A DNA stretch of 47,501 bases. Source: Sphaerisporangium corydalis. Its GTDB lineage: Bacteria; Actinomycetota; Actinomycetes; Streptosporangiales; Streptosporangiaceae. The DNA is taken from assembly GCF_025506355.1 (NCBI RefSeq), contig NZ_JANZYP010000076.1, forward strand, positions 1 through 47,501. Reading direction: 5' to 3'. The notes beneath the pieces are model-generated. The model was not told where the DNA came from, ran no database searches, and saw only the letters and a program-made list of their open reading frames with translations. Every line of letters starts with the position of its first letter. The first letter of the stretch is position 1. Both the position numbers and the translations under genes were made by a program. Positions 38,979 through 47,404 of the stretch are shown in pieces.

Positions 38979-39976
38979 CGGTTCCTCCTGCGGGAGAGCT
39001 GGTCCACGGTGACCGCCAGGATGACCAGCACACCGGTGATCAGGGTCTGGTAGATCGAGGGAACGCCCATGAGCTGCAACCCGTTGCGGAAGACGCCCAC
39101 GATCAGGGCGCCGAGCAGGGTGCCGATGACCAGGCCCCTGCCGCCGAACAGGCTGGTGCCGCCGAGCACCACGGCGGTGATGCTGTCGAGGTTGTCGGTC
39201 TGCCCGGCCTGGGGGTCGCCGACGCCGGTGCGGGAGACCAGCAGCAGCGCCGCGATGCCGTACACCAGTCCGGCCACGGTGTAGACGCCGAGCGTCAGGC
39301 GGCCGGTGCGGATGCCGGTGAGGCGGGCCACCTCCGGGCTGTTGCCCAGCGCGTACACGTGCCTGCCCCAGGCGGTCTGGCTCAGCAGGTACGCGAACAG
39401 CAGGAACAACAGGATGGTCAGCAGCGACCCGTAGGTCACCGTGGTCCCGCCGATGGCGAACGTGTCGCCCAGCGCGGTGAGCGGCGCCGGCAGGTTCACC
39501 ACGGTCTGGTCGGCCGAGTACACGTGGGTGAGCGCGAAGACGACGTTGAGCATGCCCAGCGTGACGATGAACGGCGGCAGCGGGATCGCGGTCACCAGCA
39601 GCCCGTTGACCGCGCCGAACGCCGCGCACACCAGCAGGCCGATCGCGATCGCGACCAGCGGCGGCACGACCCCGTCGGCGGCGAGCTTGGCCATGACGAT
39701 GCCGCCGAACGCCATGATCGCGCCGTTGGACAGGTCGATGCCGGCCGTGAGGATGATCAGCGTCTGGCCGATGGCCAGGGTGCCGACGACCATGACCTGC
39801 TGGATGACCAGCGAGAAGTTGCCGCCGCTGAGGAAACGGTCGCTGTTGAGGGAGAAGAAGACGCAGGCCAGCAGCAGGGCGGCCAGCGGGCCGAGGGTCG
39901 GTGTGCCGAGTGCCCTGCGCAGCCGCGACGGCCCGGCCGCCAGCGAGGGCCCCGGGGGTGTCGTCGTCGTGGTCAT
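38975..39976 (-). CDS. Sugar ABC importer permease (CUT2, RbsC/FrcC-like)
   Basis: 333 aa with 8-10 membrane helices. CUT2 signature blocks: GTLAIGQTLIILTAGIDLSN, GAIMAFGGIVMAKLAADG, FGAVNGLLVTAIPLPPFIVT, TLGMLNVVFALTHVYSAD, YALGNSPEVARLTGIRTGRL and VVLGGTSLFGGRGLVIGTLL. It should form a homodimeric channel with the neighbouring ATPase. The start at 39976 is six bases from the upstream binding-protein stop, supporting a three-gene operon. Confidence 0.94.
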   Translation of the reverse strand: MTTTTTPPGPSLAAGPSRLRRALGTPTLGPLAALLLACVFFSLNSDRFLSGGNFSLVIQQVMVVGTLAIGQTLIILTAGIDLSNGAIMAFGGIVMAKLAADGVVPPLVAIAIGLLVCAAFGAVNGLLVTAIPLPPFIVTLGMLNVVFALTHVYSADQTVVNLPAPLTALGDTFAIGGTTVTYGSLLTILLFLLFAYLLSQTAWGRHVYALGNSPEVARLTGIRTGRLTLGVYTVAGLVYGIAALLLVSRTGVGDPQAGQTDNLDSITAVVLGGTSLFGGRGLVIGTLLGALIVGVFRNGLQLMGVPSIYQTLITGVLVILAVTVDQLSRRRNR

Positions 39977-39982
39977 CTCCGT

Positions 39983-41011
39983 CTAGCCCCAGCAGTTCTG
40001 CAGGCCGAACGCGGTGTCCTTGGACTCGACGCCGGCGGCGGGCTTGTCGCTGATCAGGGTCACGCCGGTGTCGGTGTACCCGGAGGCCTTGGCGCCGCCC
40101 TTGCCGAACGCGACGACGGCCTTGACGCCCTGGTCGGCCATCTTCAGCGGGTACTGCTGGGACGTCGCGGCGATCTGACCGCTCTGTACCGCCTTGGTGC
40201 CGGTGCAGCCGCCGTCCACCGAGACGATGACGACGTTCTTCTCCCGGCCCTTGGCCTTCAGCGCGGTGTACGCGCCCAGCGCCGCGGGCTCGTTGATGGT
40301 GTAGACGAGGTTGACGTCGGGGGCCTTCTGCAGGCAGTTCTCCATCGCGGTCTGGCCCTTGGCCTGGTCGCCGCCGGTGTCCTGGGAGCAGACGATCGAC
40401 GGGTCGCCCTCCGCGATGCCGAACCCCTTCAGGAAGCCGTCGTGGCGGAGCCGCCCGACCGCGATGCCGGGCGCCAGGTCGAGCGTCGCGATCTTGGCGG
40501 GCTCGCCGGCCATCAGGGACTTGGCGTACTCGCCGATGAGCTGCCCGGCCTTGAGGTTGTCGGTGGCGAACAGCGCGTCGGTCGCGTTCTGCGGCTCGAC
40601 CGGGCTGTCCAGCGCGATCACCATGACCCCGGCCGCGCGGGCCTTCTGGATGGCGGGCACGATCGCCTTGGAGTCGCTCGCCGTGATCAGGATGCCCTTG
40701 ACGCCGGCGGCGACCATGTTCTCGATCGCGGTGATCTGGCTGGCGTTGTCGCCGTCGAACTTGCCCGCGGCGGTCATCAGCTCGGCGCCCTCGGCCTTCG
40801 CGGCGGCCTCGGCGCCCTCCTTCATCTTGACGAAGAAGGGATTGGTCTCGGTCTTGGTGATGAGGCCCACCTTCACCGGGGCGGCGGCCCCCGCCGAGGT
40901 GGCCGCGCCGCCGGTGGCGCCGGTGCCGTCCCCGCCGCATCCGGTCAGGGCGATCGTGGCGGCGATGCTACAGGCGGCGAGCGCACCGGCGGTACGAGTG
41001 CTGCGAGACAT
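39983..41011 (-). CDS. Sugar-binding lipoprotein of the CUT2 importer
   Basis: 342 aa. Lipoprotein signal with lipobox LTGC (Cys25), then a periplasmic-binding fold starting VKVGLITKTETNPFFVKMKE and including GILITASDSKAIVPAIQKAR, VIALDSPVEPQNATDALFAT, LVYTINEPAALGAYTALKAK and VVIVSVDGGCTGTKAVQSGQ. In Gram-positive bacteria it is anchored to the outer face of the membrane. Family features resemble FrcB/RbsB. First gene of the importer operon; two LacI-type operators (41044-41075) lie 33-64 bp upstream of its start. Fructose is the inferred substrate because of the nearby fructanase and kinase. Confidence 0.94.
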   Translation of the reverse strand: MSRSTRTAGALAACSIAATIALTGCGGDGTGATGGAATSAGAAAPVKVGLITKTETNPFFVKMKEGAEAAAKAEGAELMTAAGKFDGDNASQITAIENMVAAGVKGILITASDSKAIVPAIQKARAAGVMVIALDSPVEPQNATDALFATDNLKAGQLIGEYAKSLMAGEPAKIATLDLAPGIAVGRLRHDGFLKGFGIAEGDPSIVCSQDTGGDQAKGQTAMENCLQKAPDVNLVYTINEPAALGAYTALKAKGREKNVVIVSVDGGCTGTKAVQSGQIAATSQQYPLKMADQGVKAVVAFGKGGAKASGYTDTGVTLISDKPAAGVESKDTAFGLQNCWG

Positions 41012-41043
41012 GGGCGACTCCCTGCTTCCATGAGGGGCTCACG

Positions 41044-41075
41044 ATGTCAGCGTTGTCATATGTCAACGTTGACAT
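41044..41075. promoter_or_regulatory. Tandem LacI-type operators between importer and kinase genes
   Basis: ATGTCAACGTTGACAT (41060-41075) is a perfect CG-centred 16-bp palindrome. ATGTCAGCGTTGTCAT (41044-41059) is an adjacent imperfect copy. They lie in the divergent spacer of the importer operon and the PfkB kinase, so one repressor could control both directions. Confidence 0.75.
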
Positions 41076-41186
41076 CCGCTGCGAGCCGATGATGAACTCC
41101 GCAGGACGAAACGTCAATGCCCTTGACCCGTAACGAGTCGGCAACGTCGTCCCGTGCTCCCCACCTCCCGGCGGAAAGGCCAGGCC

Positions 41187-42170
41187 ATGCCCCTCTCCCA
41201 GGTCGCCGTGCTCGGCGAGTGCGTCGCGGACGCCTTCGTCGCCGAGAACCCGGGGCACGGTGAGCTGACCCTGCGCGTGCTGCCCGGCGGCGGGCCCGCG
41301 AACACGGCGGTGGGGCTCGCCCGGCTCGGCACCCCCACCCGGTTCCTCGGCCGGATCTCCGGCGACGCCTTCGGCGCCCTGTCCCGCCGCCGGCTCGACG
41401 ACTCGGGGGCCGACCTGACCGGGTGCGTCGCCGCCGCCGAGACCAGCACGCTCGCCGTCGCCACCGTCGGCGACGACGGGCGGGCCGCCTACTCCTTCCA
41501 CTCCGAGGGCGCCGCCGACTGGCAGTGGAGCGCGGACGAGCTGACCCTCGGACGGCTCGGCGAGGCGGCCTGCCTGCACTCCGGCTCCCTCGCCCTGGTC
41601 CGCGCGCCCGGCGCCGCGCACATCGAGGACCTGCTCGCCGCCGCCGCGCCGCGCCTCACCGTCTCCATCGACCCCAACGTGCGCGCGGCGCTGGTCGACC
41701 CCGCCGTCTACCGGGCGCGGATGCCCCGCTGGTGCGCGCTGGCCGACGTGGTGAGGCTCAGCGACGACGACCTCGCGCACATCCACCCCGGCGAGGGCAT
41801 CGGCCAGGTGTGCGACACCTGGCACGCCGCCGGCGTACGCCTGGTCGTGGTGACGCGCGGGCCGGAGGGCGCGGTCGTCTCGGTGGACGGCGAACGGGCC
41901 GAAGTGCCCGCGCCGCGCGCGCGAGTCGTGGACACCGTCGGCGCGGGCGACTCGTTCACGGCCGGGCTGCTGCACCGCCTGCATGCCGAGGGGGCGCTCG
42001 GCGGGCGGCTCGACGCCCTCGATCTCGCCCAGGCCGTGCGGGCCGCGACGTTCGCCGCCCGGGTCGCCGCGCTGACCTGCTCGGTCGCCGGAGCCGACCC
42101 TCCCTGGGCCGCGGACCTCACCGAGGACGACCTGCCCGCCCGCGGGCCGGAGTCGCCCGCGCGGAGCTGA
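41187..42170 (+). CDS. PfkB-family carbohydrate kinase (fructokinase-like)
   Basis: 327 aa. Ribokinase/PfkB fold: AVLGECVADAFVAE at the N-terminus, the substrate signature RVLPGGGPANTAVGLARLG, LSIDPNVRAAL-type segment (VSIDPNVRAALVDP), VVTRGPEGAVVSVDGE and the anion-hole and catalytic motif VDTVGAGDSFTAGLL with the catalytic Asp of GAGD. It phosphorylates a sugar, most likely fructose by context. ATG 41187 has GGAAAGG upstream; an in-frame ATG at 41154 is less likely. It is divergent from the importer operon across the tandem operators. Its stop codon lies in a 36-bp tandem duplication, followed by a small hairpin. Confidence 0.92.
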   Translation: MPLSQVAVLGECVADAFVAENPGHGELTLRVLPGGGPANTAVGLARLGTPTRFLGRISGDAFGALSRRRLDDSGADLTGCVAAAETSTLAVATVGDDGRAAYSFHSEGAADWQWSADELTLGRLGEAACLHSGSLALVRAPGAAHIEDLLAAAAPRLTVSIDPNVRAALVDPAVYRARMPRWCALADVVRLSDDDLAHIHPGEGIGQVCDTWHAAGVRLVVVTRGPEGAVVSVDGERAEVPAPRARVVDTVGAGDSFTAGLLHRLHAEGALGGRLDALDLAQAVRAATFAARVAALTCSVAGADPPWAADLTEDDLPARGPESPARS

Positions 42171-42221
42171 CGGCGCCCCGGATCGGAGGCGCCCGCGCGG
42201 AGCTGACGGCGCTCCGGACAG
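42150..42221. repeat. 36-bp tandem duplication over the kinase stop codon
   Basis: Copies at 42150-42185 and 42186-42221 align without gaps with only a few mismatches. The first contains the TGA stop of the kinase, so the gene's 3' end has been duplicated into the intergenic region. Confidence 0.8.
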
Positions 42222-42231
42222 GACCGGCCTC

Positions 42232-42244
42232 CGGGGAAACCCCG
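42232..42244. terminator. Short hairpin between convergent kinase and LacI genes
   Basis: CGGGG (42232-42236), AAA, CCCCG (42240-42244). It precedes the LacI regulator 2 stop at 42250, a possible shared terminator. Confidence 0.5.
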
Positions 42245-42249
42245 CCGGC

Positions 42250-43320
42250 TCAGCGGCCGGGGTCGTCCGCGCGGGGGAGGTGGCGGGTGAGCCGCTGGAT
42301 CTCGCCGGACCCCCGTGCGAGGTACCGGGTCGGCAGCACGACATGGCGCCCCGGGCCGTCGTAGCCGTCCAACCGGGACACCAGCAGCTCCGAGGCGCGG
42401 CGCCCGAGGGCCGCGGGGTCCTGCGCGATCACCGACAGCGGCGGGGTCAGCAGATTGGCCAGCTCCACGTCGTCGAAGCCGACGTGGGCGATGGCGTGAT
42501 GCAGCCCGAGGTCCTGAAGCGCGGCCCGGGCGCCGATCGTCAGCAGGTTCTGGCTGGTCACAAGCGCGGTGGGCAGCGTCTCGCCGGTGAGGATCTCCCG
42601 GGCCGCCTCCTCCCCGGCCGCCTCGCCGTGCAGGTCGCGGCGTACCCAGCCGTCCTTGAGCGGGCAGCCCAGCGCGGCCATCGCCGCCACGAACCCCTCC
42701 CACCGCCGCCGCGCGGTCCACAGCGACGCCTGGTCCCCGAGGAAGGCGATCTTGCGGTGGCCGAGCGCGTGCAGGCGGCGCACCGCGTCGGCGACGCCCT
42801 CGGCGTTGTCCACCGTGACGGAGTCGACGCCCTCCAGGTCGGCGGCGCGGTCCACGCACACGATCGGCATGCCCTGGCGCGCGACCGCGCGCAGCTCGTC
42901 GCCGACCCGGCCGGTCGGCACGACGATGAGCCCGTCGACCCGCCTCGCGTGGAAGGCGCCGAGCAGGCTGCGCTCCCGCTCGGGGTCCTCGTCGCTGCTG
43001 CCCGCGAGCAGGAGCAGCCCGAGCTCGCGCGTCACGTCCTCGACCGCGCGGTGCAGCACCGAGGAGAACGGGTTGGCCACGTCCTCCAGGATCAGGCCGA
43101 TGGTGCGGGTCCTGCGGTCCGAGCGGCGCAGGCTGCTCGCCGTCGGGTCGTGCCGGTATCCGAGCCGCCTCGCGGCCTCGGTCACCTGGGCCGCGAGGAC
43201 GGGGTCGACGGGCGTGCCGTTGATGACACGGGACACGGTCGCCAGGCCGACGCCCGCCAGCGCGGCGACGTCCTTCATCGTCGGAGCACGCTCCGCCGGG
43301 CGCGAGCGCTGTGCGGCCAC
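42250..43320 (-). CDS. LacI-family regulator 2 (fructanase side)
   Basis: 356 aa. The HTH is MKDVAALAGVGLATVSRVIN, hinge ASSLRRSDRRT, then a sugar-binding domain (IGLILEDVANPFSSVLHRAV, LIVVPTGRVGDELRA, IAFLGDQASLWTARRRWEGF, HVGFDDVELANLLTPPLSVI). GTG 43320 is chosen for GGGAG seven bases upstream; the HTH begins 15 residues in. The recognition helix residues Leu-Ala resemble the CcpA/GalR pattern (Met-Ala, Val-Ala), which bind AAACGTTT-type centres. That fits the operator GAGGAAACGTTTCCTC (43497-43512) in front of the divergent GH32 gene. Confidence 0.92.
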   Translation of the reverse strand: MAAQRSRPAERAPTMKDVAALAGVGLATVSRVINGTPVDPVLAAQVTEAARRLGYRHDPTASSLRRSDRRTRTIGLILEDVANPFSSVLHRAVEDVTRELGLLLLAGSSDEDPERERSLLGAFHARRVDGLIVVPTGRVGDELRAVARQGMPIVCVDRAADLEGVDSVTVDNAEGVADAVRRLHALGHRKIAFLGDQASLWTARRRWEGFVAAMAALGCPLKDGWVRRDLHGEAAGEEAAREILTGETLPTALVTSQNLLTIGARAALQDLGLHHAIAHVGFDDVELANLLTPPLSVIAQDPAALGRRASELLVSRLDGYDGPGRHVVLPTRYLARGSGEIQRLTRHLPRADDPGR

Positions 43321-43333
43321 TGGTCGTCTCCCT

Positions 43334-43397
43334 TGGTACGGGCAGGATCGGCCGTGACACCCCGCTGGTACGGGCCGGTCGGCCGTGACACCCGCGG
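43334..43397. repeat. Imperfect tandem duplication, period 32 bp
   Basis: TGGTACGGG starts at 43334 and 43366 and both copies continue through GGCCGTGACACCC. It lies in the leader of LacI regulator 2. Confidence 0.65.
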
Positions 43398-43455
43398 TCA
43401 TCTTGCGGTGCCCCTGCGGGCGGTGTCCAGTACGCCCCCGATCGCGGGGGGCCTA

Positions 43456-43484
43456 TGGACTTTCCCCGGTACCCGATCGATACT
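43456..43484 (+). promoter_or_regulatory. Candidate GH32 promoter
   Basis: TGGACT (43456-43461), 17-bp spacer, GATACT (43479-43484). The predicted transcript start near 43491 is just upstream of the operator palindrome, a geometry that suits repression. Confidence 0.45.
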
Positions 43485-43496
43485 GGCCAGCGAATC

Positions 43497-43512
43497 GAGG
43501 AAACGTTTCCTC
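43497..43512. promoter_or_regulatory. LacI-type operator GAGGAAACGTTTCCTC
   Basis: Perfect CG-centred 16-bp palindrome directly downstream of the candidate GH32 promoter. Distinct in sequence from the TGTCAACGTTGACA site at the importer. Confidence 0.75.
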
Positions 43513-43623
43513 AACCTGCGCGTAACGCCCCACGCGGGCGCTTCCGGCCTCGCCGTCTTTCGCGGGCCGGGAGGCGCCCGTCAGGCCGCCGGCCCTCCCG
43601 CCTTCACCCAGAAGGGAAGATCG

Positions 43624-45594
43624 ATGCGTCGGACCTCACCCCCCTGGTTCGTCCTCGCGCTCCTCACCACGCTGGCCCTCCTCCGGCCGGACGTCTCCGC
43701 CGCCCACGCGGGGGACCCCGCCGACTACCCCGAGTACCCGTACCCGACGACCAGCGAAGGCGCCTACGACGAGCCCTATCGTGGCCAGTTCCACTTCAGC
43801 TCGCGCGGCGGCTGGATGAACGACGTCAACGCCCCGCTGTACTACCGGGGCACGTACCACCTCTTCTACCAGCACAACCCGCACGGGCTGAACTGGGACA
43901 CCATGCACTGGGGGCACGCCACCAGCCCCGACCTCGTGCACTGGACCCAGCTCCCCATCGCCCTGGAGCCCGGCGTCCACCCCGGGGACCTGTGGTCGGG
44001 GGCCGGCGTGGTGGACACGGCCAACACCTCCGGCCTCAAGACCGGGACCGACGACCCGATCGTGGTGTTCACCGGCACCAACGGGGTCAGTGTCGCCTAC
44101 AGCACCGACGGCGCGCGCACCTTCACGTCCTTCGACGGCGGGCGCAAGGTGGCGACCCCCGGCGGGGAGAGCCGCGACCCGAAGGTCTTCTGGCACGCGG
44201 CCACCCGCAGGTGGGTGATGGCCGTGTGGTCCAACGAGGGCGGCAACGGCGTCTCCATCTACACCTCTCCCGACCTGCTGCGCTGGACGTACGCCAGCCG
44301 CTTCACCGCCCCCTGGCTGTTCGAGTGCCCCGACATGTTCCCCCTGCCGCTGGACGGCGGCGGCACCGTCAAATGGGTGCTCAGCGACGCCGGCCTGGAA
44401 TACGTGGTCGGCGCCTTCGACGGCACCACGTTCACCACCACCTGGGCCGGGCCGCAGCGCATGGACTACGGGGCCAACAACCCCGGCGGCACCATGTACG
44501 CCGCCCTGACCTTCGGCAACATGCCGGGCGGCCGGATCGTCCAGATGGCGTGGCAACCCGGCAACCGCGGTGCCACCTGGACCGGGAACGCCAGCTTCGC
44601 CGCCGAACTGGGGCTCCGCACCTACCCCGAAGGCATGCGCGTCGTGCGCAACCCCGTCGCCGAGATCGCCACCATCCGCGCCGACCACCGCACCTGGGCC
44701 GGCCGCACGATCACCGCCGCCCCGGCCTCCAACCCGCTCGCCGGGATCGCCGGCGACACCTACGAGGTCACCGCCGTGTTCGACACGGCCACCGCGACCG
44801 CGTCCGAATTCGGCCTGCGGCTGCACACCCGCGCCGACGGCACCTACGAACGGCAGGTGGCCTACGACCGCGCCGCCCAGACGCTGTACGGCGCGCCGCT
44901 CGCGCCCAGCGGCGGGCGCGTCAAGGTGCGGGCGCTCGTCGACCGGGGCCAGCTGGAGATCTTCGGCAACGACGGCAGGCTGTCGTACAGCGACAACGTC
45001 AACTTCAGGGGCTCCCCGGCCGCCCAGGGCATCTCGGTCTACGCCACCGGCGGCAGCGTGCGGCTGGTCTCGCTCGAGTACAACCGGCTCCAGCGGATCT
45101 GGCCGCCGTCCACCCCCGGCGTCAACCCCGGCAGCAACATCGCGGGGCCGTGGCACCCGGTCGGCGGCACCTGGACCAGCGTCGCGGACGGCAAGACGGG
45201 CACGGCGTCCGGCGACGCGTTCTACCTGAGCGGCCAGACCGGTTCGGACTTCACCTACGAGGCGGACCTGCGCCCCGACACGGCGGGCTCCGCCGCGGCC
45301 CTCACCTTCCGGGCCAGCGCCGACCTGGCCACCCACTACACCGCCAACGTCGACACCCACGGCCTGGTCCGCCTGTGGCGCCCCGGCGCCATCCTCGGCG
45401 ACCACCCCACCACCATCACCCCCGGCACCACCTACCACCTCAAAGTGGTCACCCAAGGCCCCCGCATCCGCGTCTACCTCGGCACCACCCCCACCCCCGT
45501 CCTAGACGTCACCGACACCACCACCCTCTCCGGCTACTTCGCCCTCAACACCTTCAACGGCACCACCACCATCCGCCACACCACCGTCTCCTGA
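43624..45594 (+). CDS. Secreted GH32 fructanase (levanase/inulinase type) with C-terminal CBM66-like domain
   Basis: 656 aa. Signal peptide (FVLALLTTLALLRPDVSAAH), then a GH32 five-bladed propeller (about 55-360) with nucleophile D67 in GGWMNDVNAP, transition-state Asp185 in ESRDPKVFW and acid/base Glu234 in FECPDMFPL. The GH32 C-terminal beta-sandwich (about 380-510) ends near VRLVSLEYNRLQRIW. A further lectin-like domain (about 525-656), GPWHPVGGTWTSVADGKTG to the end, resembles CBM66, which binds terminal fructosides of levan. The nucleophile motif differs from the usual WMNDPNG. It should release fructose from levan, inulin or sucrose outside the cell. ATG 43624 has AAGGGAA upstream. Divergent from LacI regulator 2. 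Confidence 0.94.
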   Translation: MRRTSPPWFVLALLTTLALLRPDVSAAHAGDPADYPEYPYPTTSEGAYDEPYRGQFHFSSRGGWMNDVNAPLYYRGTYHLFYQHNPHGLNWDTMHWGHATSPDLVHWTQLPIALEPGVHPGDLWSGAGVVDTANTSGLKTGTDDPIVVFTGTNGVSVAYSTDGARTFTSFDGGRKVATPGGESRDPKVFWHAATRRWVMAVWSNEGGNGVSIYTSPDLLRWTYASRFTAPWLFECPDMFPLPLDGGGTVKWVLSDAGLEYVVGAFDGTTFTTTWAGPQRMDYGANNPGGTMYAALTFGNMPGGRIVQMAWQPGNRGATWTGNASFAAELGLRTYPEGMRVVRNPVAEIATIRADHRTWAGRTITAAPASNPLAGIAGDTYEVTAVFDTATATASEFGLRLHTRADGTYERQVAYDRAAQTLYGAPLAPSGGRVKVRALVDRGQLEIFGNDGRLSYSDNVNFRGSPAAQGISVYATGGSVRLVSLEYNRLQRIWPPSTPGVNPGSNIAGPWHPVGGTWTSVADGKTGTASGDAFYLSGQTGSDFTYEADLRPDTAGSAAALTFRASADLATHYTANVDTHGLVRLWRPGAILGDHPTTITPGTTYHLKVVTQGPRIRVYLGTTPTPVLDVTDTTTLSGYFALNTFNGTTTIRHTTVS

Positions 45595-45661
45595 CCGGAG
45601 ACGGCCCATTCAGAAACGCCCAGCCACAATCAGGAAACGACGGATATCCCTATGTAGGAAA

Positions 45662-45678
45662 ACGCCATCTGAAGGCGT
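45662..45678 (+). terminator. Hairpin after the GH32 gene
   Basis: ACGCC (45662-45666), 7-nt loop, GGCGT (45674-45678), about 70 bp after the stop. Weak but plausibly functional. Confidence 0.4.
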
Positions 45679-45705
45679 CTCCGAACATCGAGGTCACCGC
45701 CGATC

Positions 45706-45722
45706 GGGTCTGTCTCGCTAAA
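45706..45722. other. Probable outer end of an interrupted IS256-family element
   Basis: GGGTCTGT followed by CTCGCTAAA lies directly left of the ISL3 element. With the ISL3 element and one target copy removed, it joins the sequence at 47384 that runs into an IS256-type transposase end. GGGTCTGT-like termini occur in IS256-family elements. Inferred. Confidence 0.45.
45715..45722. repeat. 8-bp target duplication TCGCTAAA (left)
   Basis: Identical to 47376-47383 on the other side of the ISL3 element. Eight bases is the usual ISL3 target duplication length. Confidence 0.9.
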
Positions 45723-47375
45723 GGCTCTGGCCCACTTTCGGTGGTGACGGATCGTGGTTAGCCGAGCAGGATGCGATGGCGGAGGAGTGCGAAGCCGGCT
45801 CGGCCGTACATCTGCCTTTTGATCATTTTCGTTTTGGTGTTGACGCCTTCGGTGCCTCCGTTGTGGAAGGGGAGGGTGAGGGCGGCGTTGACGGCGTCCC
45901 GGTCGTAGTCCAGCCCGCGGGTGAAGGCGTGCAGGTGGGGCAGGTCGACTTGACGCGTTTGGTCGATACAGGCGGTCAGTAGCTGGTCGTTGCCCGGTTT
46001 GGGGTCGAGAAGAGCGGCGAAGTCCCGGACGAGTCCGGCGAGCATGGCCATCTCGTGGCAGGCGGTGATGGCGGCATCCAGTCGCTCGGTGTGGTGGCCG
46101 GTGAGCTTGCTCGGTTCGGTGAGGAGAAGACCGGCCAGACGCTTGGGGGAGATCGCGGGCCGGTCGCATTCGACGCGGCCTTGGTTGATGTAGCGGTAGA
46201 GCAGGTTCTGGCTGCCGGTGTAGCCGAGGTTCTTGATCTCGGCGAGGAGGTGCTGGATCGGGACGGCGGGATCTTCGGCTCGGCGCCGGCGCAGATGGTC
46301 GCGGAACGGGTCGACGAGCGTGGGCCGGTACTTCGGCACGCGCACCAGCCGCTCGGGTTCGCCGACCCGGGCGTAGCGCTTGACGGTGTTGAGCGCCAGG
46401 CCCAGGCGGCGGGCGCATTCCAGCAGCCCGACACCCTGGTCGAGCAGGGCACGGACCTGCTGCCAGCGCTCGCGCGTGCTGGCGGCCCGCACTCCTTCTT
46501 TCGGCGGCGGGCCGCTCTTGCCCCAGCAGACCGAGTGCGCGGCCACCTCCTTCACCACGGCCTCGGCAAGGTTGTGCCAGATATGCCAGCGATCACCGAC
46601 CTGCACCGCCTCAGGCAGGGCCCGGCGAATCGCCTCGGCGTAGGCGCCGCTGCTGTCGCGGCACACCACCCGCGCACCGCGATGAGCGCGCAGCCACGCC
46701 TCCAGGGTGTCGGCCTGACGATCGGCGAGCACGTCGACCCGCTCCCGCGTGATCGCGTCGATGATCACGGTGGCGTAGCGGTGCCGTTTGCGCAGCGCGA
46801 AGTCATCCACCCCGATCACCGCCGGCACCGGACGAACCGGCAAAGACAGGCCCAGCAACGACCGGATCGCGCTCTGCCGCGACAGCCCGACTCCCAGCAC
46901 GGCCAGCAGCCGAGACCCCGCTCGACCCGCCAGCTCCCGCACCACCGCCCCCACCTGCCTGGCCAAGGCGATCGTGCGGCGCTGATACGGCTCGGCCAGC
47001 CCGGGCAGCGGCTCCCGGAACGTCTGCCGCTCGCACCCCAGCGTCGCGCACCTCAGCCGCCGAAACCGCAGCCGCACCAGCACCCGCTGCCCGGCTAACG
47101 GCAGGTCCGCCAGTTGCCGATCGACATAGCCGTGCACCCGCCCGACTGCTCCGCAGCCGGGACACGCCACCGGCGCGCCCGTGGAGGCGACATGCACCAC
47201 GATCCCCCTGGCCTCGGATCGAACGCTGCCAATGACCAGGTCGGCCAGATGCGGGAACACAAACCCTGCAAGATCCTTTACGTCACACCGGCATCACGCT
47301 GACACAGGACCTCGAGATAACCATGGACCGACACGAACTATGACGTTCCGTCACCACCGAGAGTGGGCCAGAGCC
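45723..47375 (-). mobile_element. Complete ISL3-family insertion sequence (1653 bp)
   Basis: The 29-bp terminal inverted repeats, 45723-45751 and 47347-47375, begin GGCTCTGGCCCACT and differ at one base. They are flanked by perfect 8-bp direct repeats TCGCTAAA. The element holds one intact transposase gene on the minus strand. Near-perfect ends and target duplication mean a recent insertion. Confidence 0.95.
45758..47260 (-). CDS. ISL3-family transposase
   Basis: 500 aa, intact. N-terminal zinc-finger region with CPGCGAVGRVHGYVDRQLAD and CATLGCERQTF (C-x2-C...C-x4-C), then an HTH-like region, and a DDE domain that begins VIGVDDFALRKRHRYATVII, the ISL3 catalytic block. HLHAFTRGLDYDRDAVNAAL and PFHNGGTEGVNTKTKMIKRQ carry the C-terminal E-containing motif (EGVNTKTK) typical of ISL3 transposases. 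GTG 47260 with AGGG upstream. The reading frame has no disruption, so the element may be active. Confidence 0.95.
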   Translation of the reverse strand: MFPHLADLVIGSVRSEARGIVVHVASTGAPVACPGCGAVGRVHGYVDRQLADLPLAGQRVLVRLRFRRLRCATLGCERQTFREPLPGLAEPYQRRTIALARQVGAVVRELAGRAGSRLLAVLGVGLSRQSAIRSLLGLSLPVRPVPAVIGVDDFALRKRHRYATVIIDAITRERVDVLADRQADTLEAWLRAHRGARVVCRDSSGAYAEAIRRALPEAVQVGDRWHIWHNLAEAVVKEVAAHSVCWGKSGPPPKEGVRAASTRERWQQVRALLDQGVGLLECARRLGLALNTVKRYARVGEPERLVRVPKYRPTLVDPFRDHLRRRRAEDPAVPIQHLLAEIKNLGYTGSQNLLYRYINQGRVECDRPAISPKRLAGLLLTEPSKLTGHHTERLDAAITACHEMAMLAGLVRDFAALLDPKPGNDQLLTACIDQTRQVDLPHLHAFTRGLDYDRDAVNAALTLPFHNGGTEGVNTKTKMIKRQMYGRAGFALLRHRILLG

Positions 47376-47383
47376 TCGCTAAA
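47376..47383. repeat. 8-bp target duplication TCGCTAAA (right)
   Basis: Partner of 45715-45722. Confidence 0.9.
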
Positions 47384-47404
47384 GGTGTTTCCAGCGTCTT
47401 CGGG

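Larger units (their letters stand above)
43321..43623. promoter_or_regulatory. Divergent control region of LacI regulator 2 and the GH32 fructanase
   Basis: This 303-bp spacer holds a 32-bp-period imperfect tandem duplication (43334-43397) near the LacI start. Further right are a candidate rightward promoter (43456-43484), a perfect operator palindrome (43497-43512) and the GH32 ribosome site. No gene was seen. Confidence 0.65.

Noticed and set aside
38979-40940. Long minus-strand extension of the importer ATPase frame
   Set aside because: Upstream of 38978 the frame is Arg-rich shadow sequence over the permease and binding-protein genes. ATG 38978 has a good ribosome site and starts the ATPase homology.
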